A DNA stretch of 64,000 nucleotides from Annona cherimola (Eukaryota; Streptophyta; Magnoliopsida; Magnoliales; Annonaceae). A model generated the notes under the pieces. It was given only the letters and a program-made list of their open reading frames with translations. It was not told the DNA's origin and did no database searches. Each line of letters begins with the position of its first letter. The first letter of the stretch is position 1. Location: contig CM059972.1 in assembly GCA_030490835.1 (NCBI GenBank), positions 44,061,452-44,125,451 on the forward strand, given 5' to 3'. Below are positions 36,661 through 47,866 of the stretch, in pieces. A program made the position numbers and the translations under genes.

Positions 36661-37960
36661 GAAAGGAGGATGAACTAAGTGATGCAGATGATACAAAAGC
36701 AAAACAACAAGAACAACAAAAGGAAACCGAGCTCAAGCCAGAAAATCCCTTGGAGGAAGAGGTAAGTAAAGGTAATGACTCCTATAAACCTCCAATTGAT
36801 TTGAAATTCAAAAATGCTCATCCAATTGAGCAAGTCATTGGAAATATTTATGAAGGAGTAAAAACTAGGAGATCAATACATAATATTTGTGGACAATATG
36901 CATTTGTGTCAAAAATTGAACCAACCACTATTGAACAAGTTCTTAATGATGAAAACTGGGTTATTGCAATGCAAGAAGAGCTAAATCAATTTGAAAGAAA
37001 TAATGTATGACATTTAGTTCCTAGACCAAATGATTACACCATTATTGGTACCAAATGGGTATTTAGGAACAAACTGGACAAAAGCGGACTTGTAATAAGA
37101 AACAAAGCTAGACTAGTAGCCAAAATGTATTCACAGGAAGAAGGGATTGATTTTGAAGAATCATATGCACCCGTGGCTAGAGTAGAATCCATACGCATTT
37201 TACTAGCATTTGCTTCTCACATGAATTTCAAATTGTTTCAAATGGATGTGAAAAGCGCATTTTTGAATGGGTACTTGAATGAAAAAGTATATGTTGAACA
37301 TCCCCCTGGATTTGAAGAAAAGAATCAATCAAAATATGTTTATAAGCTAACCAAAGCATTATACAGACTAAAACAAGCCCCACGAGCTTGGTATGAAAGG
37401 TTAAATAGATTTTTGATTGATCATGAATTTCAAATAGGAAAAGTTGATACTACCTTATTCATCAAGTATAAAAGTAAAAATATTTTAATTGTGTAAATTT
37501 ATGTAGATGATATAATATTTGGTGCTATTGATGAAACTCTGTGCCAAGAATTTTCTAAGATTATGCAGAGCGAATTTGAAATGAGCATGATGGGAGAATT
37601 AAATTTCTTCCTTGGACTGCAAATCAAGAAACAAGCCGAAGGAATATTCATAAATCAGTCCAAGTACATCAAAGAAATGCTAAAGAAATTTGGAATGCAA
37701 ACTAGCAAAGGAGCAAATACTCCGATGAGTTCAACAATCAAGATCGACATGGACGAAAACGGTAAATGTATCGATCGAAAGCTTTATAGAAGTATAATAG
37801 GATCATTATTATATTTAACTGCTTTTAGACCGGATATTCTTTTCAGTGTTTGTATGTGTTCTAGATTCCAAGCATGTCTTAAAGAATCACATTTATTGGT
37901 TGTAAAAAGAATTTTTAAATATTTGATAAATACCACTAATCTTGGACTTTGGTATCCAAA
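36661..37960 (+). pseudogene. pol: Copia reverse transcriptase, three stops
   Basis: Reverse transcriptase copies the RNA into DNA. Motifs in order, all in one frame: TKWVFRNKLD (37051-37080), ARLVAKMYSQEEGIDFEESY, FQMDVKSAFLNGYL (first catalytic Asp, 37237-37278), LYRLKQAPRAWYERL, and YVDDIIFG with the catalytic Asp pair (37501-37524). TGA 37008 and TAA 37494 interrupt it. Each is one transition from the codon expected in the family (Trp before HLVP or TLVP, Gln before IYVDD). Acidic linker sequence at 36661-36850 separates it from the integrase. Confidence 0.88.
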
Positions 37961-38444
37961 GGGGTCAACTTTTGATTTAATCGGTTACTCGAATGCGGAT
38001 TTTACCGGTTATAAAGTAGATAGAAAGAGTATTAGTGGAACATGTCGATTCCTTGGAAATATGTTGGTTTCATGGTATTTAAGAAAACAAACTAGTGTTG
38101 CTCTATCTACGGCGGAAGCCGAGTATATAGCCGCCGGGAGCTGTTGTGCCCAACTACTTTGGATGAAACAATAACTAAAAGATTATGGCATTGATTATTA
38201 TAATATTCCAATTAAATGTGATAATATGAGTGCAATATGTTTGACTAAAAATCTAGTATTACACTCTAGAACCAAATATATAGATGTAAGACATTATTTC
38301 ATCTGTGAACATGTTGAAAATAATGATATTTGTTTGGAATATGTGAAAACTGAGGATCAAATTGCTGATATTTTTACTAAACCATTAGCAAAAGAGTCCT
38401 TTTACAAAATTAGAAATGATATGGGGATGATTGAGTTAAACTAA
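37961..38444 (+). pseudogene. pol: Copia RNase H
   Basis: RNase H removes the RNA strand during copying. GYSNADFTGYKVDRKSISG (37983-38040) and ALSTAEAEYIAAG (38100-38138) carry the Asp and Glu residues of copia RNase H. A TAA at 38172-38174 (Gln in relatives) is followed in the same frame by RTKYIDVRHYFICE and EDQIADIFTKPL, the conserved end of copia pol, up to the natural stop TAA at 38442-38444. Confidence 0.88.
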
Positions 38445-38480
38445 GAATTATTAGATGGGAAAATTGGACTTAGAAAAGTC

Positions 38481-38612
38481 CAAGTCGATAAGCCAAGTCG
38501 ACTCCGAGGCCACCAAGTCGACTCCACTGAAGTCGACTTGGGCTTGGCGAAGTCGACTCCGCCTCTGGGACGAAGTCAACTTCGCCTAGGGAAAAGTCAA
38601 CTCCTCGCGCGA
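38481..38612 (+). promoter_or_regulatory. LTR-type AAGTCG module in the spacer before the extra copia ORF
   Basis: Just 37 bases after the pol stop, the phrases 'ccaagtcgactcc', 'gaagtcgacttggg' and 'cgaagtcgactccgcc' repeat as in the LTR upstream of its TATA box. After it come the pyrimidine-rich spacer and the extra ORF. Its position suggests a second promoter region or an RNA signal for that ORF; no TATA box is visible here. The similarity is direct and the role is inferred. Confidence 0.55.
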
Positions 38613-38624
38613 CCATCGGGCTTC

Positions 38625-39207
38625 TAGGCCGCCCGACCATTTCCTTTTTCTTCTCTCCTATGTTCTTCTTCTCCATTTCTCCCAACTTCCCTTTCTCTAT
38701 TTCTTTCTCTTTATCAATCCTATTTTTCCTTATTCTTCCTCCCGCGATAGACCTCTCTCTCTCTCTCCCTCGGGCGATTTCCTCAGCCACCTCATCTATT
38801 TTCGGCAGCCATCTCGTCTCTCTCTCTCCCTCAGGCGATTTCCTCAGCCACCTCATCTATTTCCGGTAACCATCTCGTCTCTCTCTCTCTATCTCTCTCT
38901 CTGATTTCCGGCAGCAGCCTCTCTTCCATCTCCTCTCTCTCTGTCTTCTGTTCTCTCCAACATTCCTCTTTTTACCTACTGCTCATCTCTCTCTCTCTCT
39001 GATCTCCAGCAGCAACCGTTTCTCCTTCTTCTCTTTCTATTTTCGGGCTCTGCAAAGCTCTTTATTTTCTTCTTTTCTCTTCCAACAAATTGGAAGTCCT
39101 TGATCAGCCTTCCTCCATTCCATCACTGACTCTCAGCCATTTATCTTAGCTCCTCTGTCTCCGTCTATCTCTCTCTCAAACTCATCCCATTTCAAAAATC
39201 CAATCAA
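38625..39207 (+). repeat. Pyrimidine-rich leader with (CT)n runs and a 61-base tandem pair
   Basis: More than 350 bases of C/T-rich text with several (CT)n runs. The phrase 'ccctcgggcgatttcctcagccacc' region near 38767 is repeated at about 38828 with small changes (period about 61). It ends just before the extra ORF. Pyrimidine patches are common in plant core promoters and leaders. Confidence 0.75.
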
Positions 39208-39239
39208 ATGGCATCAAATCCAGAATTCCAAAGATAGCC

Positions 39240-40663
39240 ATGTCTAAACCATCCCGCAAACCAGTTCCTAGAAAATTCGGCTCCCAAGCCGAAGAGGAGG
39301 TCCCAAGGAGGCAACGGACCCCCTCAAAGCGTGGTCGGGAAGAACCATCTACTTCCACAGGCCGCAGAGTTCGATTTCAAGCGGCAATTCCGTCAACTAC
39401 AGCTGCCCGGGAAGAAGAACCCCAAACATCACAAAGTACGCAATCTGGGGCTAGAAGGAAGGGCACCCCAGCTGCCAAAGCCCAAGTCCTGAAAATGCCG
39501 ACAACATATTTCAAGACCGAGTTATAGCACAGCCGGTTGTATAAGAGTTTCTATGAACGAAAGGTATTCATCCCGAAAATCATAGACTTTAAGTTTCTGA
39601 GGGACTATGAGTCTGATATTGAGGAGCTACTGGATTTCCAAGGGTGGACTAGCCTACTAAAGGCAGATGAAAGGGTATATCCCGATTTGACTCGTATCTT
39701 CTACTATCTATGGGATGATGAGTACTTTGGTACCTTTGTCAAAGGAGCTGACATATTTTTTGGAATCGGAGTAACCCCAAGGTTAGAGAAGGCAATCATG
39801 AATGTGGGGCAAATCTTAGAGGTACCTCATGAGGATGAGCCATTGCCTGAAAATCTTACCCTCTCAGATATCTACAATCAGCTTACCAGGAGCAATAAGT
39901 ATCATCTAGGGATTAAGTTTTTACATTACATGGACTTATCCCCGAGGCTCAGGGTCCTCAGATTATTGATTGCACACTGCATCTACCCCAAAGGTGGCGG
40001 TAGAAATCAGCTCAACCCATAGGAGGCAGGAATACTGTGGAAGCTTGTGAACCGAGTTAAAGTTAGCCTCCCTCGGTTGTTCATAGAAGCCCTAAGTTCT
40101 AGAAAAGACAACCCACGAGGGGTTTTGCCTTGTGAGACTTGGATCACGAAGATCCTAGAACATTTTGGAGTTGATATCGATGGAGAGCCATTCGAGGTGT
40201 TAAAGCCTACGAATGCGATCAACAAAGCATTGATCCAAAGAATGAAGATCAATGTAAATCAACTCAGGGCTGAAGCAGAAGAGGGTGCATCAGCTCCAGA
40301 GGAAGCCGGGGATGCACAGGTTGAGGGGGAGCAGCCCCCACCAGAACCTCAACCTGCTCCGTCTCCACCACAGAATGCTCCCGAGGAGCCCGCATCACCG
40401 CATTCACATGGGTCTTGCTCACCTAGAGGATCAGAGATCCCAGACCCAGCACCACGGCCACCATCCAGGGATACTTCCGTTCATGCCATTCGAGAGCACC
40501 TGGAGCAGCTAGAGGATCATCTGACCAGCCAGATCTCCGAGGTTCTTACGACGATTATGGATATGCATTCCCTCCAAGATCGTATGGATCGGGAACTGCG
40601 GACCATTAGATATCAGTCTAGCATCCGGGAGCCATCGCCATCAGCCTATCCTCGAGCTTGATC
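39240..40663 (+). pseudogene. Extra 3' ORF of the copia element ('putative plant transposon protein' type)
   Basis: One frame of about 474 codons runs from MSKPSRKPVPRKFG to a stop at 40661, broken only by TAG at 39525 and TAG at 40020. Residues 1-95 are basic and Ser/Pro-rich. About 98-330 form a globular part: LYKSFYERKVFIPKI, FQGWTSLL, then LSPRLRVLRLLIAHCIYPKG and ILEHFGVDIDGEPF. The tail (about 345-440) is acidic and Pro-rich, ending in a heptad-like segment (HLEQLEDHLTSQISEVL). I recognise the layout of proteins usually annotated 'putative plant transposon protein'. SIRE-type elements carry a third ORF here, often called env-like. I see no signal peptide or clear membrane segment, so an envelope role is not supported. 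An upstream ATG at 39208 is out of frame. Confidence 0.65.
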
Positions 40664-41188
40664 CATTTGACACCGGATCAATTCATCGAGATCCCACACC
40701 TGCCCCAGTCTCATCATTTTACTCCTCGGCCCATATCCGACCTATTCGACCTACTCCATACCCAATCTCTGCGTTTCAGTTCACCAAATCTCTGCGAGTC
40801 GACCCCTATTTGCTTGATTGACAAAAAGGGGGAGAATAGTTGAGTTTTGGAGTTAGATTTCTAGGATTTTTTGGGATGGGTAGCTTGTATATAGGTTTTA
40901 TTTTCATTTGCCTTTGAAACTTGTATGCAAACTTTGGTAATATGAAAGGATTGTTTATGAAAAGTGTGTTTATGCTTATAACTTGCATTATGCTCTGGTA
41001 TGAAAAGTTTATACTCTGATTACAAATGCTTTGATTATGCTTTAATTGATTGAATGATTGATTCAACTTGAGATTATTTGAAGTAACATATGCAAAAGAT
41101 GAAAATGAAATATATATATGACAGTTTCACAAAGTTCAAAAGAAAAATGACATGATGAATGGTATAAACTCAAATTAGTTTTGTCAAT

Positions 41189-41206
41189 CATCAAAAAGGG
41201 GGAGAT
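41189..41206 (+). other. Polypurine tract of the copia element
   Basis: CATCAAAAAGGGGGAGAT lies directly before the 3' LTR start. This AAAAGGGGGAGA form is typical of SIRE/Maximus copia elements. The 0.5 kb between the extra ORF and this tract (40664-41188) is non-coding. Confidence 0.9.
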
Positions 41207-42693
41207 TGTTGAAAACAATTGTTGAAAATCAAATGCAAAATATCCAAAACATGTGTTTTGATGATTAACAATATAATTTGAGTAAGTTTTAACTACTAAT
41301 GCAGTTTGTGTAATGTTTTAGTTATAAAAGTGAAAAATATGAAGTATAGCAGGTCAAGTCGATCACCAAGTCGACTCCAGTATCGACTTAGGCGAAGTCG
41401 ATTCCCCAAGTCAACTCCATCTTCGACTTCAAAAGTCATCCTCTGTCCAACGTTGAAATTGGGAGTAAGAATTCTCGAAGTCGCAGACGAAGTCGACTCC
41501 ACCTACGACTTGGGTGAAGTCGCAGACCAAGTCGACTCTAGTATCGACTTCAAGTGAAACTTTCCTTCCAGAGTTGAAATTGGGTGGAAAAGTTGCCGAA
41601 ATCGCACATGAAGTCGACTCCACTTGCGACTTGGGTGAAGTCGCAGGCCAAGTCGGCTCCAGCATCGACTTGGGTCAAGTCTCAGATCAAGTCGACCCAA
41701 AAGACAAACTTGAAAACTGAAGCATCCAAAGTCGCACTCGAAGTTGACTCCACATGCGACTTGGGTCAAGTCCAAGGCCAAGTCGACCTAAGGAAGAACT
41801 TGAACAAATGAAACATAGCCGAAGTCGCACCCGAAGTCGACTCTAGCATGCCACTCGGGTGAAGTCGCACACGAAGTCGACTCCACCTGCTACTTGGAGA
41901 AATAACGTTCGAATTTTTGAACGTTGGAACATTTATTATGCGCCAACCAACTCTATAACGTTCCAAATTCTCCCTCCTCTATATATAGACACTCAAGCAA
42001 ACGTGGAAATACACAAGTAAGAGCTGAAAAAGAGGAAAGAAGTGCTACTAAGAGTTTTAATCCACTTTTCTCTACAATTGAGTGATCTATACACTTTCAA
42101 AGGAAGAACAAGCTTCAAAGTTACTGTTTGCTTCAACGCAAAACGATTCGTTGCTTTTACAAATTCTTCCTCGAGCTGAAACATGCTACACAAATCTGTA
42201 AAGTGTAGATTTCTTTTATTTCATTTTGATATTCAGTTTTTAGTGCTTAGTTTGAGTTTGGTATTTCAAACCAAGCTATAGCAAAGTAGCATTGTGATTG
42301 GCGTGGAACTCGTCACCTACTTGTGCTATTTGTTGTATATGCCCCCTAGAGCTAGAATCTAGAAGAGAGCGGAGACTCTAGTTGTATATGCCCCCTAGAG
42401 CTAGAATTCAGAAGAGAGTGGAGACTCTAGTTGTATTCGCGGAAGACATAGTGAAACCCAAGTCACAAGGGAGTGTGAGCTTGGAAGAGTGGAGTAGGGA
42501 AGGTTGACTGAACCACTATAAATCTTGTCGATTGCTTTTTCATTTCCGCTTTCATTATCTTATTACTTTTCATTTATTTTATTAAAGGGGATTAAACTAA
42601 ACCGGGGTAAAGTCTCTAATTCAAGTTTTAAATTCTTAAATACTCAATTCACCCCTCCCCGCTTGGGTAATTGCCATCAACTCGGGACCAACA
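41207..42693 (+). repeat. Copia 3' LTR
   Basis: TGTTGAAAACAATTG...GGGACCAACA, 1,487 bases, ending at the target duplication. It matches the 5' LTR at roughly 95% by eye, apart from the 79-base duplication and the 13-base deletion described there. AAGTCG module at 41350-41890, AACGTT palindrome near 41904-41925, TATA box at 41980-41987. Confidence 0.93.
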
Positions 42694-43911
42694 TATTCAT
42701 CCCATGATCTTTCGAATTCTGGTGTACACATACGGAGTATATCCTCGATAATTTGGTTTACCCGCTCCGTCTATCCATCAGTCTGGGGATGAAATGCCAT
42801 GCTGAACTTTAGTTGGATGCCTAAGGTTTCTTGTAAACTCTTCCAAAATCAAGATATGAACGTCGAATTCCGATCAAATACTATTGACTTAGGTACTCCA
42901 TGGAGTCGTACAATTTTCTTGTAGTAAACCTTGGCTAACCTTTCAATTGTATAGGTTCTCTTTATGGGTATAAAATGAGCAACTTTGGATAATCGATCCA
43001 TTATTACCCATATAGAGTCGTTTCCTGCCTGTGTCTTGGGTAATCCTTCGATGAAATCCATAGTTATGTCGTCCCATTTCCATTCTGGAACTTCTAAGGA
43101 CTGTAGCTTTCCCGGCATCCATTGGTGATCTACCTTCACCCTTTGACAAGTTAAGCACTTAGCTACGTATTCAGCAATCTCTCTTTTCATGTTATTCCAC
43201 CCATATGCTTTCTTGAGATCCTGATACATCTTAGTGCTTCCTAGATGCATAGAAAATGGCAAGAAATGAGCTTATTTGAGAATCTATTCCTTCGATTCTC
43301 CTGAATTAGGTATGTATAGGTGACCCTTGTACCGATACATACCTCGCTCATCAATAATAAATTCATTCAACCTCTTTTTCTTCTTCTTTTCCACGTATGC
43401 ATGTAGGTCTGTGTTATCTTGCTGCGTAATCTTGATCTGTTCAAATAAGGACGATTGTATGTGCATTTGTGATAATCTCATTTGAACTCTAGGTGGACAT
43501 ACAATCAGTTCCAATTACCTTATCTCTCGATGCAATCCTTCATCCTTAGTGATAAGGTGAGCTATGCTGACATTTCTGGTCAATGCATCAGTTGCCATAT
43601 TTGCCTTACCTGGATGGTATAAAATCTCCAAATCATAATCCTTTAGTAATTTGAGCCATCTCTGTTGTCTCATGTTCAACTCCTTCTGAGTGAAAATATA
43701 CTTAAGGCTCTTGTGATCTGTATAAATTTCACATCTGGCACCATACAGGTAGCGTCTCCAAATTTTCAAGGCAAACACCACTGCAGCTAACTCTAAGTTG
43801 TGAGTGGGGTAGCTTACCTCATTGGGCTTCAACTGCCGTGATGCATAAGCTAGCACCTTGCCTCTCTGCATTAGCACATATCCTAGTCCCTTCCTTGAAG
43901 CATCACTATTA
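42694..43911 (-). pseudogene. pol: Chromovirus copy 1 pol, middle part: RNase H and integrase core
   Basis: Reading leftward: RNase H (43877-43515: [35 protein letters not shown], ending [17 protein letters not shown]); the integrase zinc finger (His in HFLPFSMH, Cys in KCLTCQ, about 43270-43140); core Asp in DDITMDFIEGLP; and core Asp in KSIVFDRN (42880s). The last motif reads HPQTDG-stop-TER at about 42790-42762, with TAG (42771-42773) where Gln is expected. The gene then meets the copia element and resumes at 31941. At 43911 it is cut by the LTR end of the second chromovirus, so RT, protease and gag are missing. Confidence 0.88.
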
Positions 43912-46900
43912 TGGTGCCCCCAACCCGAGCGTCACATCCTAAGCCTTACTCCGGGATCATTATTGACTGGTAAACGTGATCAAGATTGTTACCTTGTCAC
44001 ACGGCGGGATTTAATGGATATTTATTCATTTAACCATTACTTTTGAGGAGTTAGTTTTATTCTATTTTCCATCAAGTGCCCATTTAGGCCATATTTGTCC
44101 TAATAGACACATATTAAATCATAGATAATCATAGTTATGCATGACATACTCAACATTTCTTGACACTTGTCCATAAAGCACATATTATAGCATAAATCGT
44201 ATATGAACATCAAGATAGAAATATCAAGTCATTTTACAATCATTCACCGTAAGCGACACATAGGAGTAATCATAAAGTTTTACATTCCTCAATGCCCAAT
44301 TTATGCTCCTTTGCCACCTTCATTCTTTCATCTATCTATGGGTTTGGAAAAACAAAACGTGAGTCGAAACTCAATAAGCAAGCTGTATATTTTTCAGGCA
44401 ACTCATTTTGCAAGCAACATATTTTATTTAAAATATCTTGGAAAGCAAAATTATACCCACTTGTGGGTATATCATGAAAACATGTTCCTTATACCCATCA
44501 CGGGTATGTCATGCATAATGTGATGCAAGATCGTAAAACATGTCCGTCATAGGATAGAAGCTAGCTAGGCAACCATCCGTCTCCGTCTTCTCCCATCTCA
44601 GGGAGGGCGCCGCCTGCTTTTGACCTGTTTAGCGACTCTGTCACACGAAAGGAGGACAATCGGTCCACTTACACCTTTAGGGTAGACCTAATGCTTTCTG
44701 CACATGAACCATTCATAAAATTCATCTTTGACATGATAGCATGTTTTTTCTTTCATGAATTCATAAGTCATTATTTTTCATAAACATTTAATAAAGCAGT
44801 TATGCAAATCAGATCGCAAATAAAAGGATCATTTTAACACATATTGAACTAAGGAATGACCATCCTTAAATACCATAGAAATAAATTCAAATATCATTTG
44901 CTAAACAAATCGAAGTAGTTAGAACATCATTTGTAACCATTTTAGAATAAGTTGAGAAACAAAAATTATTTAGAAAATTGCTTGCTTACCTTGATCACGT
45001 CAGCTTTCCTGGTCGTCCTTTTCTTTGTCTTTGCCTATACACATATGAATGACATGACATTCATATAATTTTCATTTGCTTGCATTCAACTTAGTTTTCC
45101 AACCTATTTTCATTAACATTCACAACCTACTTGAATTCCAAGTCAGGTGCACATATAACATAAACTTATGCATCGTACCATTCATCATATCACATGTTCA
45201 ATACCCATAGGTAAGGTAACATTCATATATATCATAATATATCCATTAATCACCATATGGAGGTTCATTACTCCCATTTATCATTTTTCACATATTTTTC
45301 AGAATTCACATGTCATGCTCATCTTAAGCACTTAGTTGACATCCTAAGCCTCATATATTGATCCCAAAATTTGAGTTTGTCGTTATTTATCAAAACAACA
45401 ACATAATCATGCATTTCATCATATTTTCATGCATTTTTGCATTTTAATAACCCATATAAGTCATTTATCATTTATTCCTGCTTATCTTTCCATACATGCT
45501 CATTTTACAACACATAGATTATGTGATTCTTAAAAATTTTCAAATCAACAACTTGCTTCCTAATTCAGCATGATTAAACTCCTTAATCAAAACTTCATTT
45601 AGAGTATTTTTTATGAAACTTTAATCCATTAATCATAGGGTTCCAAAACAGAAACTTTGGGACCCGTTTTACACATTTTCAACGTCCCTTTCGGTACTTT
45701 AATTAAAACAGATTTTTAATCTCTTAATTCCCACAATTAATCATACTTTTATTAAAAAAAATTTAGGGTATTATTTAAAATCCATAGTTTGATTGCTTCT
45801 AAAACAGGAATACCCATATGCGTTTTGAGTAACCCTTACACTCTTCCTTTGGACGTTCCAAAACATGCCCTAAAGTTCAGATTTTGGGCAAGCTTTTCCA
45901 ACCCATTTTGAACGTTCAAATTACTTTAGATTTAGAGTATTTTACCCTATAAATCATCCATAAATCATTTGATCTAATTCATGTATTATATTTAGCATAA
46001 AAACATGAAAATCGGGTCATACATGTAACCCTAATTCCCATCCTTTCTAAAATTCGTAACTTATGACCAAATCAACATATATAATCCATTAAATCATGAT
46101 TCATAATCTAACCATGATATTACTTCAAAACATAAACTCAACATGAGGAATTAAGAAAATTCCAGCTAGGTTTAGGCATCATATTCAAACCTAGCATCCA
46201 ATTTAACTCCTTTAAACCCTTGAATTCATTCTTGTCATTCAATCCTCATTTAATACCCTAATCAAGGGCATCATGAATCATCCTTTAAGGGTTCATTATG
46301 AATCATATTCATAAGTCATAATTAGAGGTAGAAAACTTGGTTTAAATGATTCAAAACTCAAGATAAACTTACTTGAATTGAATCAAACTTGAACTCAACT
46401 TCCCTAACTTGAATTCCTTGCTTTCTTTTCCTTTTTTCCTTCTCTTTTTTTCCTTTTTTCCTGATCTTTCCTTGCTGAACCAGGGACGTGCAAGACTGCC
46501 TTGGCTTGGGGGTTTTTCCTCATTGAATTTTCTCTCTCCAACCTTAATAGCATGTGGACGTCCCCTTATATAATTTGAAAATTTTTCATCTTTTTGGGCC
46601 TACTTGCCACATCAAATTAAGGCATTTTTATCCCTTGTTGACATGGCACATCCAGTTCCGAGTAAATTAGAAAATTATCCATGTAAAAATCCATCAAAAT
46701 CCATTGCATTGATAGGCCACCAAGCTGTCCACCTTTGACGTCCTTTGTAGCTGCCTCTTTTGCAATTTTTTCCACACAATTTCAGCTTTAATTTATGGTT
46801 ATTTATCTACGTTAGCTAGTAGCTCACTTAGATGCTCATTTAGCATCTTAAAAAATCACAAAAATCAAGCAACAACCCTTAGACGTCCACCTCTACCTTG

Positions 46901-47825
46901 CTGTCCACTATTCATCATGTCCACATGTCTTTGATTTTGACATCTTTCGCCACAATTTTTCACTCAATTTAATTTCTCATTACTTACCTTAAGTGCCTAG
47001 GTAATTAGATACATATTTGACAAATTTTAAAAAAATAAAAAATCAAGCATTATCTTGCTTGGACGTCACCACCATGTGCCACCACTCCAGCTCCTTTGAG
47101 GCTACCCCTTAGCCTCTTAATTCATGTATTAAACCTCTTGATTTATCATGGGTTTTGCTATTTTTGGAAATTCACAAAATCCACTTGTAATTACCTCCTT
47201 TTGACACCTCATTTATGCCATTAATTATATAATTATCGCTTTAACTTTAACATAAATTCAGGATACTTTATGGTGCATAAAGTCAAAGTTACACACCTTT
47301 TTTTATTTAGGAATATTCTCACAATACTTAGCTTAATTCAATCCTTCCATAGCGTTGATCTCATAATTTTATCCGACCATTTCAAATTTCGTCCCAATAC
47401 GACTTTTCTATCTCAAGTTATGATCATTTGAAATTACCTTTTGGATTTTGGATGAAAATGATTAATTATCACCCTAATCTCATCAAAATTTTCATAATCC
47501 AATCTATCCATAAGATTGAGCACAAAATTATGTGCTTACCTTTCAAATTTCATCTCAATCCGCCTTACAGGCGTCAAGTTATAAATTTTCTAGCATTTTT
47601 CAACTTAATTCTAAAATTATCATTCTAATTCCTATTAATCAAATCAGAAAAATTAAATTAATTATTTATGACACACTAATACTTTCAAATCCTCATTAGG
47701 ACACCTTAATCATATTGACTCATATTGGCTTATAATCGTCATTCATAATTCAATTAAATCATACATGAATCATATTCATATGTCCAATGCATATAAATGA
47801 GCCCATTGTGGGTCAGGGTATCACA
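43912..47825 (-). repeat. Chromovirus 3' LTR (copy 2, reverse)
   Basis: On the minus strand it starts TGTGATACCCTGACCC (47825 leftward) after a polypurine tract and ends GGTTGGGGGCACCA at 43912, inside the RNase H gene of copy 1. It has the family blocks: GGGGACGTCC near 46555-46565 and further GACGTC cores at 46738, 46884 and 47062; a purine tract (plus-strand pyrimidines near 46425-46465); the GC-rich block at 44570-44620; and the GAGT...ACTC stem near 44360. Confidence 0.85.
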
Positions 47826-47842
47826 ATCCTCCCCCCTTACAA
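47826..47842 (-). other. Polypurine tract of chromovirus copy 2
   Basis: On the minus strand GTAAGGGGGGAGGAT directly precedes the LTR start TGTGATACCC. Confidence 0.75.
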
Positions 47843-47866
47843 CAGGTTTCATCCCGAAACCGTTTA

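Larger units (their letters stand above)
31942..42693 (+). mobile_element. Complete Ty1/copia element, SIRE/Maximus-like, 10,752 bases
   Basis: Both LTRs, gag, protease, integrase, RT, RNase H, an extra 3' ORF and a polypurine tract are present in copia order. TATTC flanks it on both sides (31937-31941 and 42694-42698). It splits the integrase gene of a reverse chromovirus. The undisturbed site survives in the second chromovirus copy near 48531-48541. LTRs TGTTG...CCAACA, the long gag with a coiled coil, and the extra ORF after pol point to the SIRE/Maximus lineage. All frames carry stops or shifts, so it cannot move on its own. Confidence 0.95.

Noticed and set aside
39240..40663. Calling the extra copia ORF a true envelope gene
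   Set aside because: I see no signal peptide, membrane anchor or cleavage site; the globular part resembles 'putative plant transposon protein' entries instead.
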